Positions 56,549 through 64,000 are shown, counted from the stretch's first letter. The stretch is 64,000 bases of DNA from Thiohalorhabdus sp. Cl-TMA (GCF_041821045.1 NZ_JBGUAW010000003.1:124001-188000), one strand, 5' to 3'. The notes: generated from the letters alone by a model not told the origin. Made by a program: numbers and translations.

Positions 56549-56991
56549 CCAGCGTGGCGGTGCTCGGCATCGGCTCGCCCTTCGGCGGCGACCGGCTGGG
56601 CTGGGCGGTGGTGGAGGCGCTGCGGGCGGGAGCCCGGGACGGCTGGCCGGAGGTCCGCTTCCGGGCGCTGGACCGGCCGGGTGCCGGACTCGTGGCCCAT
56701 CTGGAGGGGATGGACCACGCCGTGCTCGTGGACGCGGTACGCACCGGGGCGGCCCCGGGCACGCTCCACCGCATCACCGACCGCGCGCGGCTGCCCGTTA
56801 CGGATGCCCTGTCCTCCCACGGCTTCGGGCTGGCCGAGGGGCTGGCCCTCGCCGAACGGCTGGGACAGCTCCCCGAGTGGGTGGTCATCGGAGTCGAGGC
56901 GGACCCGGGCTCCGAGCCCCGGCAGGAGACGGTGGGCCGGGCCGTCGCTCTGGTGCGCGCCGAGGTTGCCGCCCGGCTGGCGGGGTTCTAA
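56545..56991 (+). CDS. Hydrogenase maturation protease, HyaD/HycI-like
   Basis: The 148-residue endopeptidase starts VAVLGIGSPFGGDRLGW, the N-terminal motif in which an Asp binds nickel (family GxGNxxxxDD; here the Asn is Ser and one acid is Gly-Asp). It continues VLVDAVRTGAAPGT and SSHGFGLAEGLALAE, whose His and Asp are also expected nickel ligands. It trims the short C-terminal tail of the large subunit. The start overlaps the hydA stop (ATGA). No hyp accessory genes are in the window. Confidence 0.88.
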   Translation: MTSVAVLGIGSPFGGDRLGWAVVEALRAGARDGWPEVRFRALDRPGAGLVAHLEGMDHAVLVDAVRTGAAPGTLHRITDRARLPVTDALSSHGFGLAEGLALAERLGQLPEWVVIGVEADPGSEPRQETVGRAVALVRAEVAARLAGF

Positions 56992-57012
56992 TGTCCTGTC
57001 TGGGACAGGGCC

Positions 57013-57564
57013 CTAGGCCGCCGTCTCCAGGCGGTCCAGGATCGCCGCCTCGGCCGGACTGGTGAGGGAGAGCACACGGATCAGCTCGCGCTCCTCCATG
57101 CCGTTGCGCAGCCGGGCGCGGCAGTGGCGCTGGATGCGCGCCGTGTCCAGGTCCGGGTCGGTCAGCTCCAGACAGCGACGGTCCAGCAATCGCTCCACGC
57201 GATTCCGGGCCAGCGGGTCCGCGCCCGCCTCCCCGCGGTAGATCCAGAGTACCGGGCCCCTGCTCGCCTGATAGGGAAGGAAGAAGCGGGCGGCTTCCGT
57301 CTGGCCGTTCCGAAGCAGGGCGGACCACAGGTGGTCGGTGAGCTCTCCGGGCTGTGCGGTCCCGGACGGTAGCTCGGCGCGCACCCGGTCCAGAAGGCAT
57401 CGGACCCGGGTCCGGATGCGCTGGTCGGCAGCCGGTCCGGAGCCTTCGTGAATTCGCAGGACGCGGCCCAGATGCTGGGCGGCCCAGTGCAGGGTGGCGG
57501 AATCGGAAGCTCGGGAGCAGAGAGGGCCGAAGCCGGAGGCCGGCCGGGAAGGGGGAGTGCTCAT
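57013..57564 (-). CDS. Unknown protein, 183 aa, under a cobalamin riboswitch
   Basis: I do not recognise this protein. It is soluble, without signal peptide, Arg-rich and probably mostly helical. Notable segments are LHWAAQHLGRVLRIHEG (about residues 22-38), RTRVRCLLDRVRAEL and LWSALLRNGQTEAARFFLPYQ. The final stretch is ARLRNGMEERELIRVLSLTSPAEAAILDRLE. It stands alone between the convergent hydrogenase protease gene (gap of 21 bp) and the riboswitch upstream. GGAG 6 nt before the ATG is part of a hairpin. The cobalamin riboswitch means expression should fall when B12 is plentiful, so a role in cobalt/cobalamin uptake, synthesis, or a B12-independent substitute enzyme is likely. No such enzyme motif is visible. 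Confidence 0.75.
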   Translation of the reverse strand: MSTPPSRPASGFGPLCSRASDSATLHWAAQHLGRVLRIHEGSGPAADQRIRTRVRCLLDRVRAELPSGTAQPGELTDHLWSALLRNGQTEAARFFLPYQASRGPVLWIYRGEAGADPLARNRVERLLDRRCLELTDPDLDTARIQRHCRARLRNGMEERELIRVLSLTSPAEAAILDRLETAA

Positions 57565-57570
57565 GGGGAT

Positions 57571-57608
57571 CTCCAATCGCCGCGGTAGCGCGTTTCGGTC
57601 GATTGGAG
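57571..57608 (-). promoter_or_regulatory. SD-sequestering hairpin (riboswitch expression platform)
   Basis: Read on the minus strand, CGATTGGAG (57579-57571) contains the GGAG of the unknown gene. It pairs perfectly with CTCCAATCG (57608-57600) across a 20-nt loop. This 9-bp stem would hide the ribosome binding site, as expected for a translational riboswitch. Confidence 0.75.
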
Positions 57609-57727
57609 CCAACGCGGAGGAGCCGGGATAACGGGGGATGCGGCGGCCCGCCGATCCCGGAGCCCTGGTCCGGAAAACCGGACTGCGACGCGAAGGCTCG
57701 CGGGTTCTCCTCCATCACGTGGACGGA

Positions 57728-57895
57728 GGCCCTCCGGCAGGTCTTCGGACTCAGGGGCCATCTACGGCCGCGGCTTCCCACCCCCAAGGGCAGTGCCCGG
57801 GCCGCCCGGTTCGGCGGCCCATGCGGCTTTCGCTCCCCAATACCGCTGCGCGTCAGTCCCGGAATCGCACCGGGTTCCCTCTTGCGTCACCCCAA
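57728..57895 (-). ncRNA. Cobalamin (B12) riboswitch aptamer
   Basis: On the minus strand the conserved elements appear in order: GAGGGAACCCGGTGCGATTC then CGGGACTGACGCGCAGCGGTA, GGGGAGCGAAAGCCGCATGG, CACTGCCC with TGGGAAGCCGCGGCC, and finally the B12 box GAGTCCGAAGACCTGCC (57752-57736). This is the class I cobalamin (adenosylcobalamin-type) aptamer. It lies 164 nt upstream of the 183-aa unknown gene and points at it. A second hairpin (TCACCCC/GGGGTGA, 57887-57909) lies at its 5' end. Confidence 0.93.
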
Positions 57896-58113
57896 GATTT
57901 GGGGGGTGAGCCGGAGCATAGGCCCAAGATACGGGGTTATGCGGCGCGGGACAAGAGGTCGTTGCGGCAAAGGAGGAAATGGCCTACTGTCCTGAATCAC
58001 AAAATCCTCTGTCCGCCGGTCCGGCAGGTCGGTCCGGTGAGGGGGGGACGAGAGCGGCGCAGTCCGTCCGGACTGCGCGCCGACTGGCAGGAATTCCCAT
58101 GCAAGGAGCGGCT

Positions 58114-58695
58114 ATGGGTGTCTCCCGGGCCCTGCGCATTACGCTGACAACGGTGTCCCTGGCGATCCCGGTCGCGGCCGTGGCGGAGCCCGCGCTCGGG
58201 CCTAGCGTCTATGGTGGCCTCTCCTTTCACCATACCGAGCCTTCCGGCAACCGGTCCGGGGATTCCTACGGCAGCACGGGCCTCAGCTTCGGCCTCGACT
58301 ATCAGATTCCGCAGAGCGCGGTCTTCTCCATCGTGCCTTTCACGGCCCTTTCCCTGGAGAACTCGGACAACGCGGCGAGCTCCCGGGCCTCGGTGAACAA
58401 CGGCGTCGCGGCCCTGGAGGGTCGGGTCTGGTACCGGAGCTTCTTCATGGGCCTGCACGGCGGCTACTATGTCCAGGAGGTGAGCTACAGCGACGCGACC
58501 CGCAAGGGCGGCGGGTTCGGCTGGGGGCTCAGTCTGGGCACCAAGCCCAGCGCCTCCCTGGGGGCCGGTCTCGCGGAAGGTACCTATGTCATGGTGCAGA
58601 TCGATCACGGCAAGAATCTGGACGTGGGGCCGCAGCCCGACGCGGATCGGGATATCAAGGCCTTCCGGCTCTTCATGGGCTACCGCTTCCCCTAG
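58114..58695 (+). CDS. Outer-membrane beta-barrel protein (OmpW/OprF-like size), unknown
   Basis: The 193-residue protein has a signal peptide (RITLTTVSLAIPVAAVA, cleavage near AVA-EP). About eight amphipathic beta strands follow, ending in an aromatic C-terminus (LFMGYRFP, close to the usual terminal Phe). The pattern GPSVYGGLSFHHTE, FGLDYQIPQSAVFSIVPF and GLHGGYYVQEVSY fits a small 8-strand barrel. I do not assign a family. AAGGAG lies 6 nt before the ATG at 58114; an ATG at 58099 is an alternative. The gene faces away from the riboswitch-controlled gene. Confidence 0.72.
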   Translation: MGVSRALRITLTTVSLAIPVAAVAEPALGPSVYGGLSFHHTEPSGNRSGDSYGSTGLSFGLDYQIPQSAVFSIVPFTALSLENSDNAASSRASVNNGVAALEGRVWYRSFFMGLHGGYYVQEVSYSDATRKGGGFGWGLSLGTKPSASLGAGLAEGTYVMVQIDHGKNLDVGPQPDADRDIKAFRLFMGYRFP

Positions 58696-58761
58696 CCCGG
58701 TGCGGATCGGGACGGTTGAAAGGGGCTCCGCGGGGCGGGAACAAAGGGCCCGATCAGCTAT

Positions 58762-58793
58762 CTAATATTCGTACACGCTGATTCACTAATATT
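58762..58793 (+). promoter_or_regulatory. Direct repeats CTAATATT in the persulfide dioxygenase promoter
   Basis: CTAATATT occurs at 58762-58769 and again at 58786-58793, 24 bp apart. The second lies within TTCACTAATATTGAA, a partial inverted repeat. They lie 65-96 bp upstream of the gene at 58858 and could be the binding sites of a sulfide-responsive regulator, but no such regulator is encoded nearby. Confidence 0.35.
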
Positions 58794-58857
58794 GAAGCCG
58801 GTTCAGCGCTGGAACAGACTGGAAAGCAACGAGCCGGAAAGCCACGAGGGGGCAGCC

Positions 58858-59553
58858 ATGATCTTCCGTCAGCTCTTCGAGTCCGAGACTTCCACCTATA
58901 CCTATCTGCTGGGCGACGAGGAGACCCGCGAGGCGGTCCTCATCGACCCGGTGGCGGCCATGGTTGATCGGGACCTGGAGGTCCTGGAGGAGCACGGCCT
59001 CACCCTGAAATATGTGCTGGAGACCCACGTCCACGCCGACCACGTGGCCGGCGACAATACGCTCCGGGAGCGGACCGGCTGCCGGGTCGGCGTCCCCGAG
59101 CAGAGCGGCGTGGACTGCTCGGATTTCAAGGTCCGCGAGGGCGAGCCCGTCGAGGTGGGCGGAATCCGTATCGAGCCGCTGTACACGCCCGGCCATACCG
59201 ATGACAGCCACTGCTACGTGGTGGGAGACCGGGTGCTCACCGGTGATACGCTGCTCATCGATGGATGCGGCCGCACCGACTTCCAGAACGGCAGTGCCGG
59301 GGACCTGTTCGAATCGGTGCGGAACAAGCTGTTCACGCTCCCGGAGCAGACCCTGGTCTATCCGGGCCACGACTACAACTTCCGCCATGTCTCCACCATC
59401 GGCCAGGAGAAGGAGCGCAACCCGCGCCTCGGCCTGAGCAACGACCGGGCGGATTTCCTGGAAATCATGGCCAACCTCGATCTGCCCTATCCCAAGCGGA
59501 TCGACGAGGCCGTTCCCGCCAACAAGCAGTGTGGTCGCGGCAACGCCGCCTGA
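58858..59553 (+). CDS. ETHE1-type persulfide dioxygenase (metallo-beta-lactamase fold)
   Basis: The 231-residue enzyme oxidises glutathione persulfide to sulfite and glutathione using non-haem iron and O2. The fold motif THVHADHVAGDN gives the metal/His cluster, with the second-shell His in PLYTPGHTDDSH, the Asp in LTGDTLLIDGCGRTDFQNG and His in VYPGHDYN. The RTDFQ sequence following the Asp is characteristic of the ETHE1 group rather than of glyoxalase II. The ATG at 58858 has a GAGGGGG sequence about 6 nt upstream. It would handle sulfane sulfur produced in the cell. A terminator follows, so it is monocistronic. Confidence 0.92.
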   Translation: MIFRQLFESETSTYTYLLGDEETREAVLIDPVAAMVDRDLEVLEEHGLTLKYVLETHVHADHVAGDNTLRERTGCRVGVPEQSGVDCSDFKVREGEPVEVGGIRIEPLYTPGHTDDSHCYVVGDRVLTGDTLLIDGCGRTDFQNGSAGDLFESVRNKLFTLPEQTLVYPGHDYNFRHVSTIGQEKERNPRLGLSNDRADFLEIMANLDLPYPKRIDEAVPANKQCGRGNAA

Positions 59554-59585
59554 TCCCTTTCAGGCCGCATTCCCCCCACGGCCGG

Positions 59586-59613
59586 ACGCCGGGGCGTGAG
59601 CCCCGGCGTTTTT
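59586..59613 (+). terminator. Rho-independent terminator after the persulfide dioxygenase gene
   Basis: ACGCCGGGG (59586-59594) pairs with CCCCGGCGT (59601-59609) around CGTGAG and is followed by TTTT. It lies between convergent genes. Confidence 0.92.
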
Positions 59614-59624
59614 ATGTGCGGCGC

Positions 59625-59939
59625 TCATCCCTCGCCGAGTACATCCTCCACCCAGCTCAGGGCGGCGGAGGTGAGGGGGAAGCCGATGGTGCTGGTCAGC
59701 AGGACAATGGTGTGCCGGACCTCCTGCGGGGTGGCTCCGGCCTCCAGGGCGCGCCGGGTGTGGCTGTGCACCGCTCCCTGCGAGCACAGGGTCGCGGCGG
59801 CGGCCAGCTGTACCAGGTTGGTCGTGCGCTCCTCCAGGGGGCCCACGCCCCGCGTGGTTTTGCCCAGGTCCTCCAGGGCCTCCAGGTAGCCGGGAAACTC
59901 TTTCTTGATGTGTCGGTAATGCGGAGGGAATTCGCTCAT
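59625..59939 (-). CDS. AhpD-like carboxymuconolactone decarboxylase-family protein
   Basis: The 104-residue protein has the AhpD-like helical fold: FPGYLEALEDLGK, TTNLVQLAAAATL, then CSQGAVHSHTRRALEAGATPQEV. A Cys and a nearby His (Cys-x6-His, with Ser-His following) stand at the family's active-site position, but the second Cys of the CxxC type is missing. Such proteins act as peroxidase adaptors or decarboxylases; function is uncertain. GGGAG precedes the ATG at 59939. The gene ends close to the terminator downstream of the persulfide dioxygenase gene. Confidence 0.85.
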   Translation of the reverse strand: MSEFPPHYRHIKKEFPGYLEALEDLGKTTRGVGPLEERTTNLVQLAAAATLCSQGAVHSHTRRALEAGATPQEVRHTIVLLTSTIGFPLTSAALSWVEDVLGEG

Positions 59940-60141
59940 GGACCGCTCCCTGTCCTCCGTTGGCTGCATGGGCACCTTTCTTCCAGATTCCGCCCGGGCC
60001 CCCGGCCTTGCAACCCGGACGGCCCCCCGGTAGCGTGATTTCCCCCGACCGAGGCGTCCGGCGAAGGCGATCCGTCGCGGCGGCCGTGCTTCGCCTTGCC
60101 GGAACGGCCCGAGTCTCTCCACGCCCGCACAGGAGCGATCC

Positions 60142-60828
60142 GTGCCCGAAGCCGCAGAAGATTCCCGTGCCGTCCGCATCCAGGGGGTGGAATTTGCCTA
60201 TCCCGGGGCGGACCGGCCCCTGCTGGCGGGGCTGGACCTTGCCCTGGAGCGGGGAGAGCTGGCCGCGGTGCTGGGCCCCAGCGGGGTGGGCAAGTCCACC
60301 CTGCTCAATCTCGTGGCGGGCCTGGCGGTTCCGCGTGCCGGGCGGGTGGAGGTGCTCGGCACCGAGGTCACCGGACTGAACGAGTCGAAGGCCGCCCGCT
60401 GGCGGCGCGGCAGCCTCGGCTTCGTATTCCAGCAGTTCCATCTGCTTCCCTACCTGACGGTGTCGGAGAACGTGGCCCTGCCCCTGGCCCTGAACGGGCA
60501 GCGCTGGGAGGAGGAGGCCGTGCGGTCCTTTCTGGAGCGCCTCGGCTTGGGAGAGCAGGCCGCCTCCTATCCGCGCCACCTCTCCGGCGGTCAGGCCCAG
60601 CGCGCCGCCATCGCCCGTGCGCTCATCCACCGGCCGCCCGTGCTGCTGGCCGATGAGCTCACCGGCAATCTGGACGAGGAGACGGCGGTGGCGGTCATGG
60701 ATCTGCTGGTGGAGGCGGTGGAGGAGCTGGGCACCACGACCCTGGTGGTGACCCACGCCCCGGAGGTGGCTTCCCGCTCCCATACCCGCTACCGCCTCTC
60801 CCACCACCGCCTGCACCGCGAGCCGTGA
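60142..60828 (+). CDS. ABC transporter ATPase, YbbA/LolD-like
   Basis: The 228-residue ATPase has Walker A GPSGVGKSTLLNLV, Q-loop FVFQQFHLLPYLTV, signature LSGGQAQRAAIARALI, Walker B VLLADELTGNLDEE and switch His in LVVTHAPEV. Its length and the FtsX-like partner encoded next match the YbbA-YbbP pair, related to LolCDE/MacB transporters that act on lipids or envelope proteins. A GTG at 60142 is the start. The partner gene overlaps by 4 nt (GTGA). Confidence 0.92.
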   Translation: MPEAAEDSRAVRIQGVEFAYPGADRPLLAGLDLALERGELAAVLGPSGVGKSTLLNLVAGLAVPRAGRVEVLGTEVTGLNESKAARWRRGSLGFVFQQFHLLPYLTVSENVALPLALNGQRWEEEAVRSFLERLGLGEQAASYPRHLSGGQAQRAAIARALIHRPPVLLADELTGNLDEETAVAVMDLLVEAVEELGTTTLVVTHAPEVASRSHTRYRLSHHRLHREP

Positions 60829-63365
60829 GCCCCGTCCGCCTGCTGTTCCGGGCGCTGGTCTGGGGCCCGCTTTCCGGGCGCCCCATGCAGGCCGTCGGCA
60901 TGGTCCTGGCCATCGCCCTGGGCGTGGCCATGGTGGCGGCCATCCACTGGGTCAACGCCTCGGCCCTGTACAGCTTCCAACAGGGCATCTCCGCGCTTTC
61001 CGGCCGGGCCGGAACCACGGTCCAGCCCACCAGCCGCGCCCTGGACCAGGGCCTGCTGCCGCGCATCCGCGCCATGCCGGAGGTGGCCGCCGCCTTCCCG
61101 GCACTGCGCATGGAGGTACCCACGGGTCCCGAGCGGGCGCTGCCCGTGCTGGGGGTGGATCTGCTGCGCGATGCCGCCGTTCGCGGCAGCTATCTCCCCG
61201 ACCTGGGCGGCACGGGGATCGAATTCGACGACCTGCTGGGCAAGGGGGCCGTGCTCCTGGGCCGGGAGGCGGCCCGGCGGCTGGACAAGGGGCCCGGAGA
61301 CAGCCTCCGGGTGCAGATCGGCACGGAGCCGGTGGTGCTGCGCGTGGCGGGCCTGCTTCCCGACGAGGCGTTCTGGTCCGACGGCGCGGTCATGGACATC
61401 GCCACCGCCCAGTGGACCTTCAATCGCCTCGGCGAGCTGGACCGCATCGACGTGGTCCTCCGCAGTCCTGACCTGCGGGCGGCCTTCGCCGAGCGCCTGG
61501 AACGGGTGGCGGGGGAGGGCGTGCGCCTTTCCCGGCCCGGCCTGGAGGCGCACCGGCTCGACGCCATGACCCGCGCCTACCGCACCAACCTCAACGTCCT
61601 GGCCCTGGTGGGGCTGCTAACCGCCGCGTTCCTAGTGTACAGCCTGCTAACGCTGTCCATGCGCCGCCGCCGCACCCAGTTCGCGGTGCTGCGGGTGCTA
61701 GGCATGGAGCGCGGCCGACTGGCCGGGTGGCTGCTGGGCGAGGGGCTGGTGCTGGGGCTGCTGGGCGGCCTGCTGGGCCTGGTGCTGGGCCTGACCCTGG
61801 CCTGGATCGGGGTGGAGGCCCTGGGCGGCGATCTGGGGGCGGGCTATTTCAGCGACATCCGGGCCCGGCTCCATACCCAGTGGTGGGACATGCTCGGGCT
61901 CGGGGCCCTGGGCGTGCTGGCCGCGGTGCTGGGGACGCTGGCCCCGGTGGTGGACAATGTCCGGGGTGCCGGGGAGGCGGCCATGCGCCGGGGCGGCGCG
62001 GAGGAGCGGCGTGGCCCGGGACCGGTGATACGCCTCGGGCTGGCGGCCCTGGCCCTGACTACCGCGGGCGCGCTCTCCCGGTTCCCGGCCTGGAACGGCC
62101 TGCCGGTGGCCGGCTACGTGGCCATCCTGCTGGTGCTGGGGGCCGGACTGCTGTTGGCGCCCCCGGCCTTGCGCCTGTTCGCGCGGGGGCTGCCGGTGAG
62201 TCGGCGCGCCGTGGCCGCCTTGGTGGCACGCTCACAGCTTCTCGGCGCGCCACGCCGGGCCGCACTGGCGGTGAGCGCCGCGCTGGTGAGCTTCGCCCTG
62301 CTGGTGGCCATGTCCACCATGATCCACTCCTTCCGGGGCAGCGTGGTGGCGTGGCTGGACCAGATCCTGGCCGCCGACCTCTACGTGCGCAGCGGGCCGG
62401 GCGGGCAGACCACCTACATCTCAAAGGCGACCTGGAAGGCCATCGCGGGCTGGCGGGACGTCCGCCACCTAGACCCCTTCCGGCGGGCCGAGCTGGATTG
62501 GGCGCCGGGCGGAGCCTCGGGACCCGATGCACCGGTGGAGATCACCGCCCGGCGTCTGGATCTGGCGGAGACCCGGAACGCCATCGAGGTGATGCGCGGA
62601 CGCTGGCCGCAGCCCGGCGAGGACCGGGCGGTACTGGTATCCGAGGTCTTCGCCCGCAAGTACGGAACGGAGGTGGGGGATGTCCTGCGCGTGCCCCTGG
62701 GCGGGGAGCTACGGCGCCTGGAGGTGGCCGGGGTATGGCGGGACTACTCCTACCAGTGGGGGCATCTGCTCATGGAGCGCGCCACCTATGCGGCGCTCGC
62801 CGGGGACCGGCGGGTGGACCAGATCGCCCTGTACCTCGCCCCCCGGGCGGACAAGGAAGCGGTGCGTAAGCGGCTGGAGGAGACCTTCGCGGACGCCCCG
62901 GCCCTGGAGATCGCCGACGCCGGGGAGATTCGCGGCACCAGCCTGGAGATCTTCGACCGTAGCTTCGCGGTGACCTATGTGCTGGTGGTGGTGGCGGTGG
63001 GTGTGGGGCTGGTGGGTACCCTGCAGTCCTTGGCGGTGCAGGCCATCGAGCGCCGCGGCGAGCTGGCCATGCTGCGCTTCCTCGGCTTCCGGGTGGCGGA
63101 CGTGGCCCGTGCCCAGGCCTACGAGGCCGGCCTGACCGGGGCTTTCGGCGGCATCCTCGGAATGGCGGTGGGCGCGGCGGTGGCGTGGCTCCTGGTGAAG
63201 GTGGTCAACGACCAGTCCTTCCTCTGGAGTCTGCCCGTGACCTTCCCCTGGGGGCTGCTGGCGGTAGCCTGGCTCGGTCTCGCAACGGCCACGGCCGCGG
63301 GCGGCTGGCTTCTCGGCAGGGCCCAGGGTCGGCGAGACCCGACCCAGGCGGTGGGCGAGGAATAG
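60825..63365 (+). CDS. FtsX-like ABC permease, YbbP-like
   Basis: The 846-residue membrane protein has FtsX/MacB-type membrane blocks repeated in two halves: an N-terminal anchor (VLAIALGVAMVAAIHWVNA), a periplasmic domain, and three helices near residues 255-375. A further group lies near 400-520 and a final three-helix block around 720-835 (YVLVVVAVGVGLVGTLQSLAVQ). The large extracytoplasmic regions resemble MacB-type domains. GTG at 60825 overlaps the stop of the ATPase gene. The pair probably drives removal of lipids or small hydrophobic molecules from the inner membrane, but the substrate is unknown. Confidence 0.9.
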   Translation: MSPVRLLFRALVWGPLSGRPMQAVGMVLAIALGVAMVAAIHWVNASALYSFQQGISALSGRAGTTVQPTSRALDQGLLPRIRAMPEVAAAFPALRMEVPTGPERALPVLGVDLLRDAAVRGSYLPDLGGTGIEFDDLLGKGAVLLGREAARRLDKGPGDSLRVQIGTEPVVLRVAGLLPDEAFWSDGAVMDIATAQWTFNRLGELDRIDVVLRSPDLRAAFAERLERVAGEGVRLSRPGLEAHRLDAMTRAYRTNLNVLALVGLLTAAFLVYSLLTLSMRRRRTQFAVLRVLGMERGRLAGWLLGEGLVLGLLGGLLGLVLGLTLAWIGVEALGGDLGAGYFSDIRARLHTQWWDMLGLGALGVLAAVLGTLAPVVDNVRGAGEAAMRRGGAEERRGPGPVIRLGLAALALTTAGALSRFPAWNGLPVAGYVAILLVLGAGLLLAPPALRLFARGLPVSRRAVAALVARSQLLGAPRRAALAVSAALVSFALLVAMSTMIHSFRGSVVAWLDQILAADLYVRSGPGGQTTYISKATWKAIAGWRDVRHLDPFRRAELDWAPGGASGPDAPVEITARRLDLAETRNAIEVMRGRWPQPGEDRAVLVSEVFARKYGTEVGDVLRVPLGGELRRLEVAGVWRDYSYQWGHLLMERATYAALAGDRRVDQIALYLAPRADKEAVRKRLEETFADAPALEIADAGEIRGTSLEIFDRSFAVTYVLVVVAVGVGLVGTLQSLAVQAIERRGELAMLRFLGFRVADVARAQAYEAGLTGAFGGILGMAVGAAVAWLLVKVVNDQSFLWSLPVTFPWGLLAVAWLGLATATAAGGWLLGRAQGRRDPTQAVGEE

Positions 63366-63416
63366 CCGCGCCGGCAATCGCAACAACGGTGCATGGTCCC
63401 AGCGCTGCATCCCCCC

Positions 63417-63445
63417 AAGCCCCGGCCCCTACGGCCGGGGCTTTT
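63417..63445 (+). terminator. Rho-independent terminator after the YbbP-like gene
   Basis: AAGCCCCGGCC (63417-63427) pairs with GGCCGGGGCTT (63433-63443) around CCTAC, followed by TT. It separates the convergent genes ending at 63365 and 63487. Confidence 0.88.
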
Positions 63446-63486
63446 CAGTTTCCGGGCTGCCGGTGCCGGGGGTGTGTCCGCCGGAC

Positions 63487-63801
63487 TTACCGATAATAGG
63501 GATTGGCGAAGGCCTCGTCGGCAAGGTGCGGCTCGCGTGCACGCTCCGGATCGTAGCCGTATCCCTCGAACCCCGGAAGGTTCTCCAGGAAGCCCCAGTG
63601 GCCGGGCCGGCCGTGCGGCTCGGAGGCCGCATGGCCCAGCCCCATGACGCCCGTGGACGCGGTGTCGGGGTCGCGGGCCAATGCCCAGCAGGACACGGGC
63701 GTCAGGAAGAGCCGGCCGTTGCCGTCGCGATGTTTGGCCAGCCAACCCTCCGCAGTGATGATCTGAAGAATCTCCAGCCTGGCCGGATCAAAATCCTGCA
63801 T
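63487..63801 (-). CDS. Hypothetical protein, 104 aa
   Basis: I do not recognise this protein. It is soluble, starts MQDFDPARLEILQIITAEG (a helix) and then has a LAKHRDGNGRLFLTPVSCWAL segment. A Gly/His/Pro-rich second half contains GVMGLGHAASEPHGRPGHWG and ends with FANPYYR. GGAG lies 6 nt before the ATG at 63801, better than the alternative ATG at 63834. It begins 166 bp upstream of a low-GC region at the window end (63840-63900) that probably carries its promoter. Confidence 0.6.
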   Translation of the reverse strand: MQDFDPARLEILQIITAEGWLAKHRDGNGRLFLTPVSCWALARDPDTASTGVMGLGHAASEPHGRPGHWGFLENLPGFEGYGYDPERAREPHLADEAFANPYYR

Positions 63802-64000
63802 GTTTTTCTCCGAAGTTTCCCGGAATGAAATCACGAAAGAGCGTGAAAGCGGAAATTAAACATATGTAATAGAAGGAAATGCATATTTACACCCCGCGGG
63901 GGGTTGCCTAGATTTGACGGGCTGGTTCCGGTGGGGGCGGTGGCCGGAGCGGATCGGCTCCAGGGAAACGTGGTATTCCCCGCTTTTGGAAGCGGTCCGG

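Noticed and set aside
1-64000. CRISPR arrays, tRNA or rRNA genes, prophage or insertion sequences
   Set aside because: I looked for regularly spaced repeats, cloverleaf-type sequences, transposase or phage genes and saw none.

Overview
The window is high-GC, gene-dense DNA with short intergenic gaps and start/stop overlaps of the ATGA/GTGA type. Gene content points to a gammaproteobacterium: a YbhGFSR-type exporter, a YbbAP pair, ModE/ModABC, a Zur/Znu cluster, M1 aminopeptidase N, ferrochelatase and a REP pair. Two BCCT betaine-type transporters, K+/H+ antiporters, acidic EF-hand proteins and betaine-lipid genes suggest a salt-exposed life. A sulfhydrogenase-type [NiFe] hydrogenase, a DsrE protein and an ETHE1-type persulfide dioxygenase suggest sulfur metabolism. 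The genus cannot be fixed from the window. I see no tRNA, rRNA, CRISPR array, insertion sequence or prophage.

Layout. 0-6 kb: two unknown genes, a GCS2-type ligase overlapping an aspartoacylase-like hydrolase, btaBA (betaine lipid) and msrA. 6.6-9.8 kb: a DUF423 membrane protein, then a tight run of BCCT transporter, truncated globin and a haem-oxygenase-like diiron protein. 10-17 kb, minus strand: ybhGFSR-like exporter, hemH and a MAPEG protein. 17-21 kb: MoxR / DUF58 / transglutaminase operon. 21-29 kb: ion and solute transport (Kef-type antiporter, second BCCT, P-type ATPase, CvrA-type antiporter). 29-34 kb: a palindromic element, hemerythrin protein, small unknown protein, YjbQ and PepN. 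34-37 kb: tandem secreted EF-hand proteins, a retropepsin-like protein, an unknown protein and a REP pair.

37-57 kb is the most coherent part and is metal-centred. It begins with a DsrE protein and the electron-transfer half (beta, gamma) of a group 3b [NiFe] hydrogenase, followed by a SlyD-like, His-tailed isomerase. A zinc island follows: zur, a clear Zur box, a small Cys/His exported protein, two paralogous outer-membrane proteins and znuACB. Then come a very large sensor (PhnD-type binding domain + PAS/GAF/PAS + GGDEF + EAL) and modE-modABC with a ModE box. The catalytic half (delta, alpha) of the hydrogenase and its maturation protease lie divergent from modE. The hydrogenase is thus split by about 15 kb of zinc and molybdate uptake genes.

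57-64 kb: an unknown gene under a well-preserved cobalamin riboswitch with an apparent Shine-Dalgarno-sequestering hairpin, an outer-membrane barrel candidate, the persulfide dioxygenase, an AhpD-like protein, ybbAP-like export genes and a final unknown gene. The strongest leads are the riboswitch-controlled orphan gene, the BCCT-globin-diiron oxidase operon, the split hydrogenase and the Zur-linked outer-membrane proteins.
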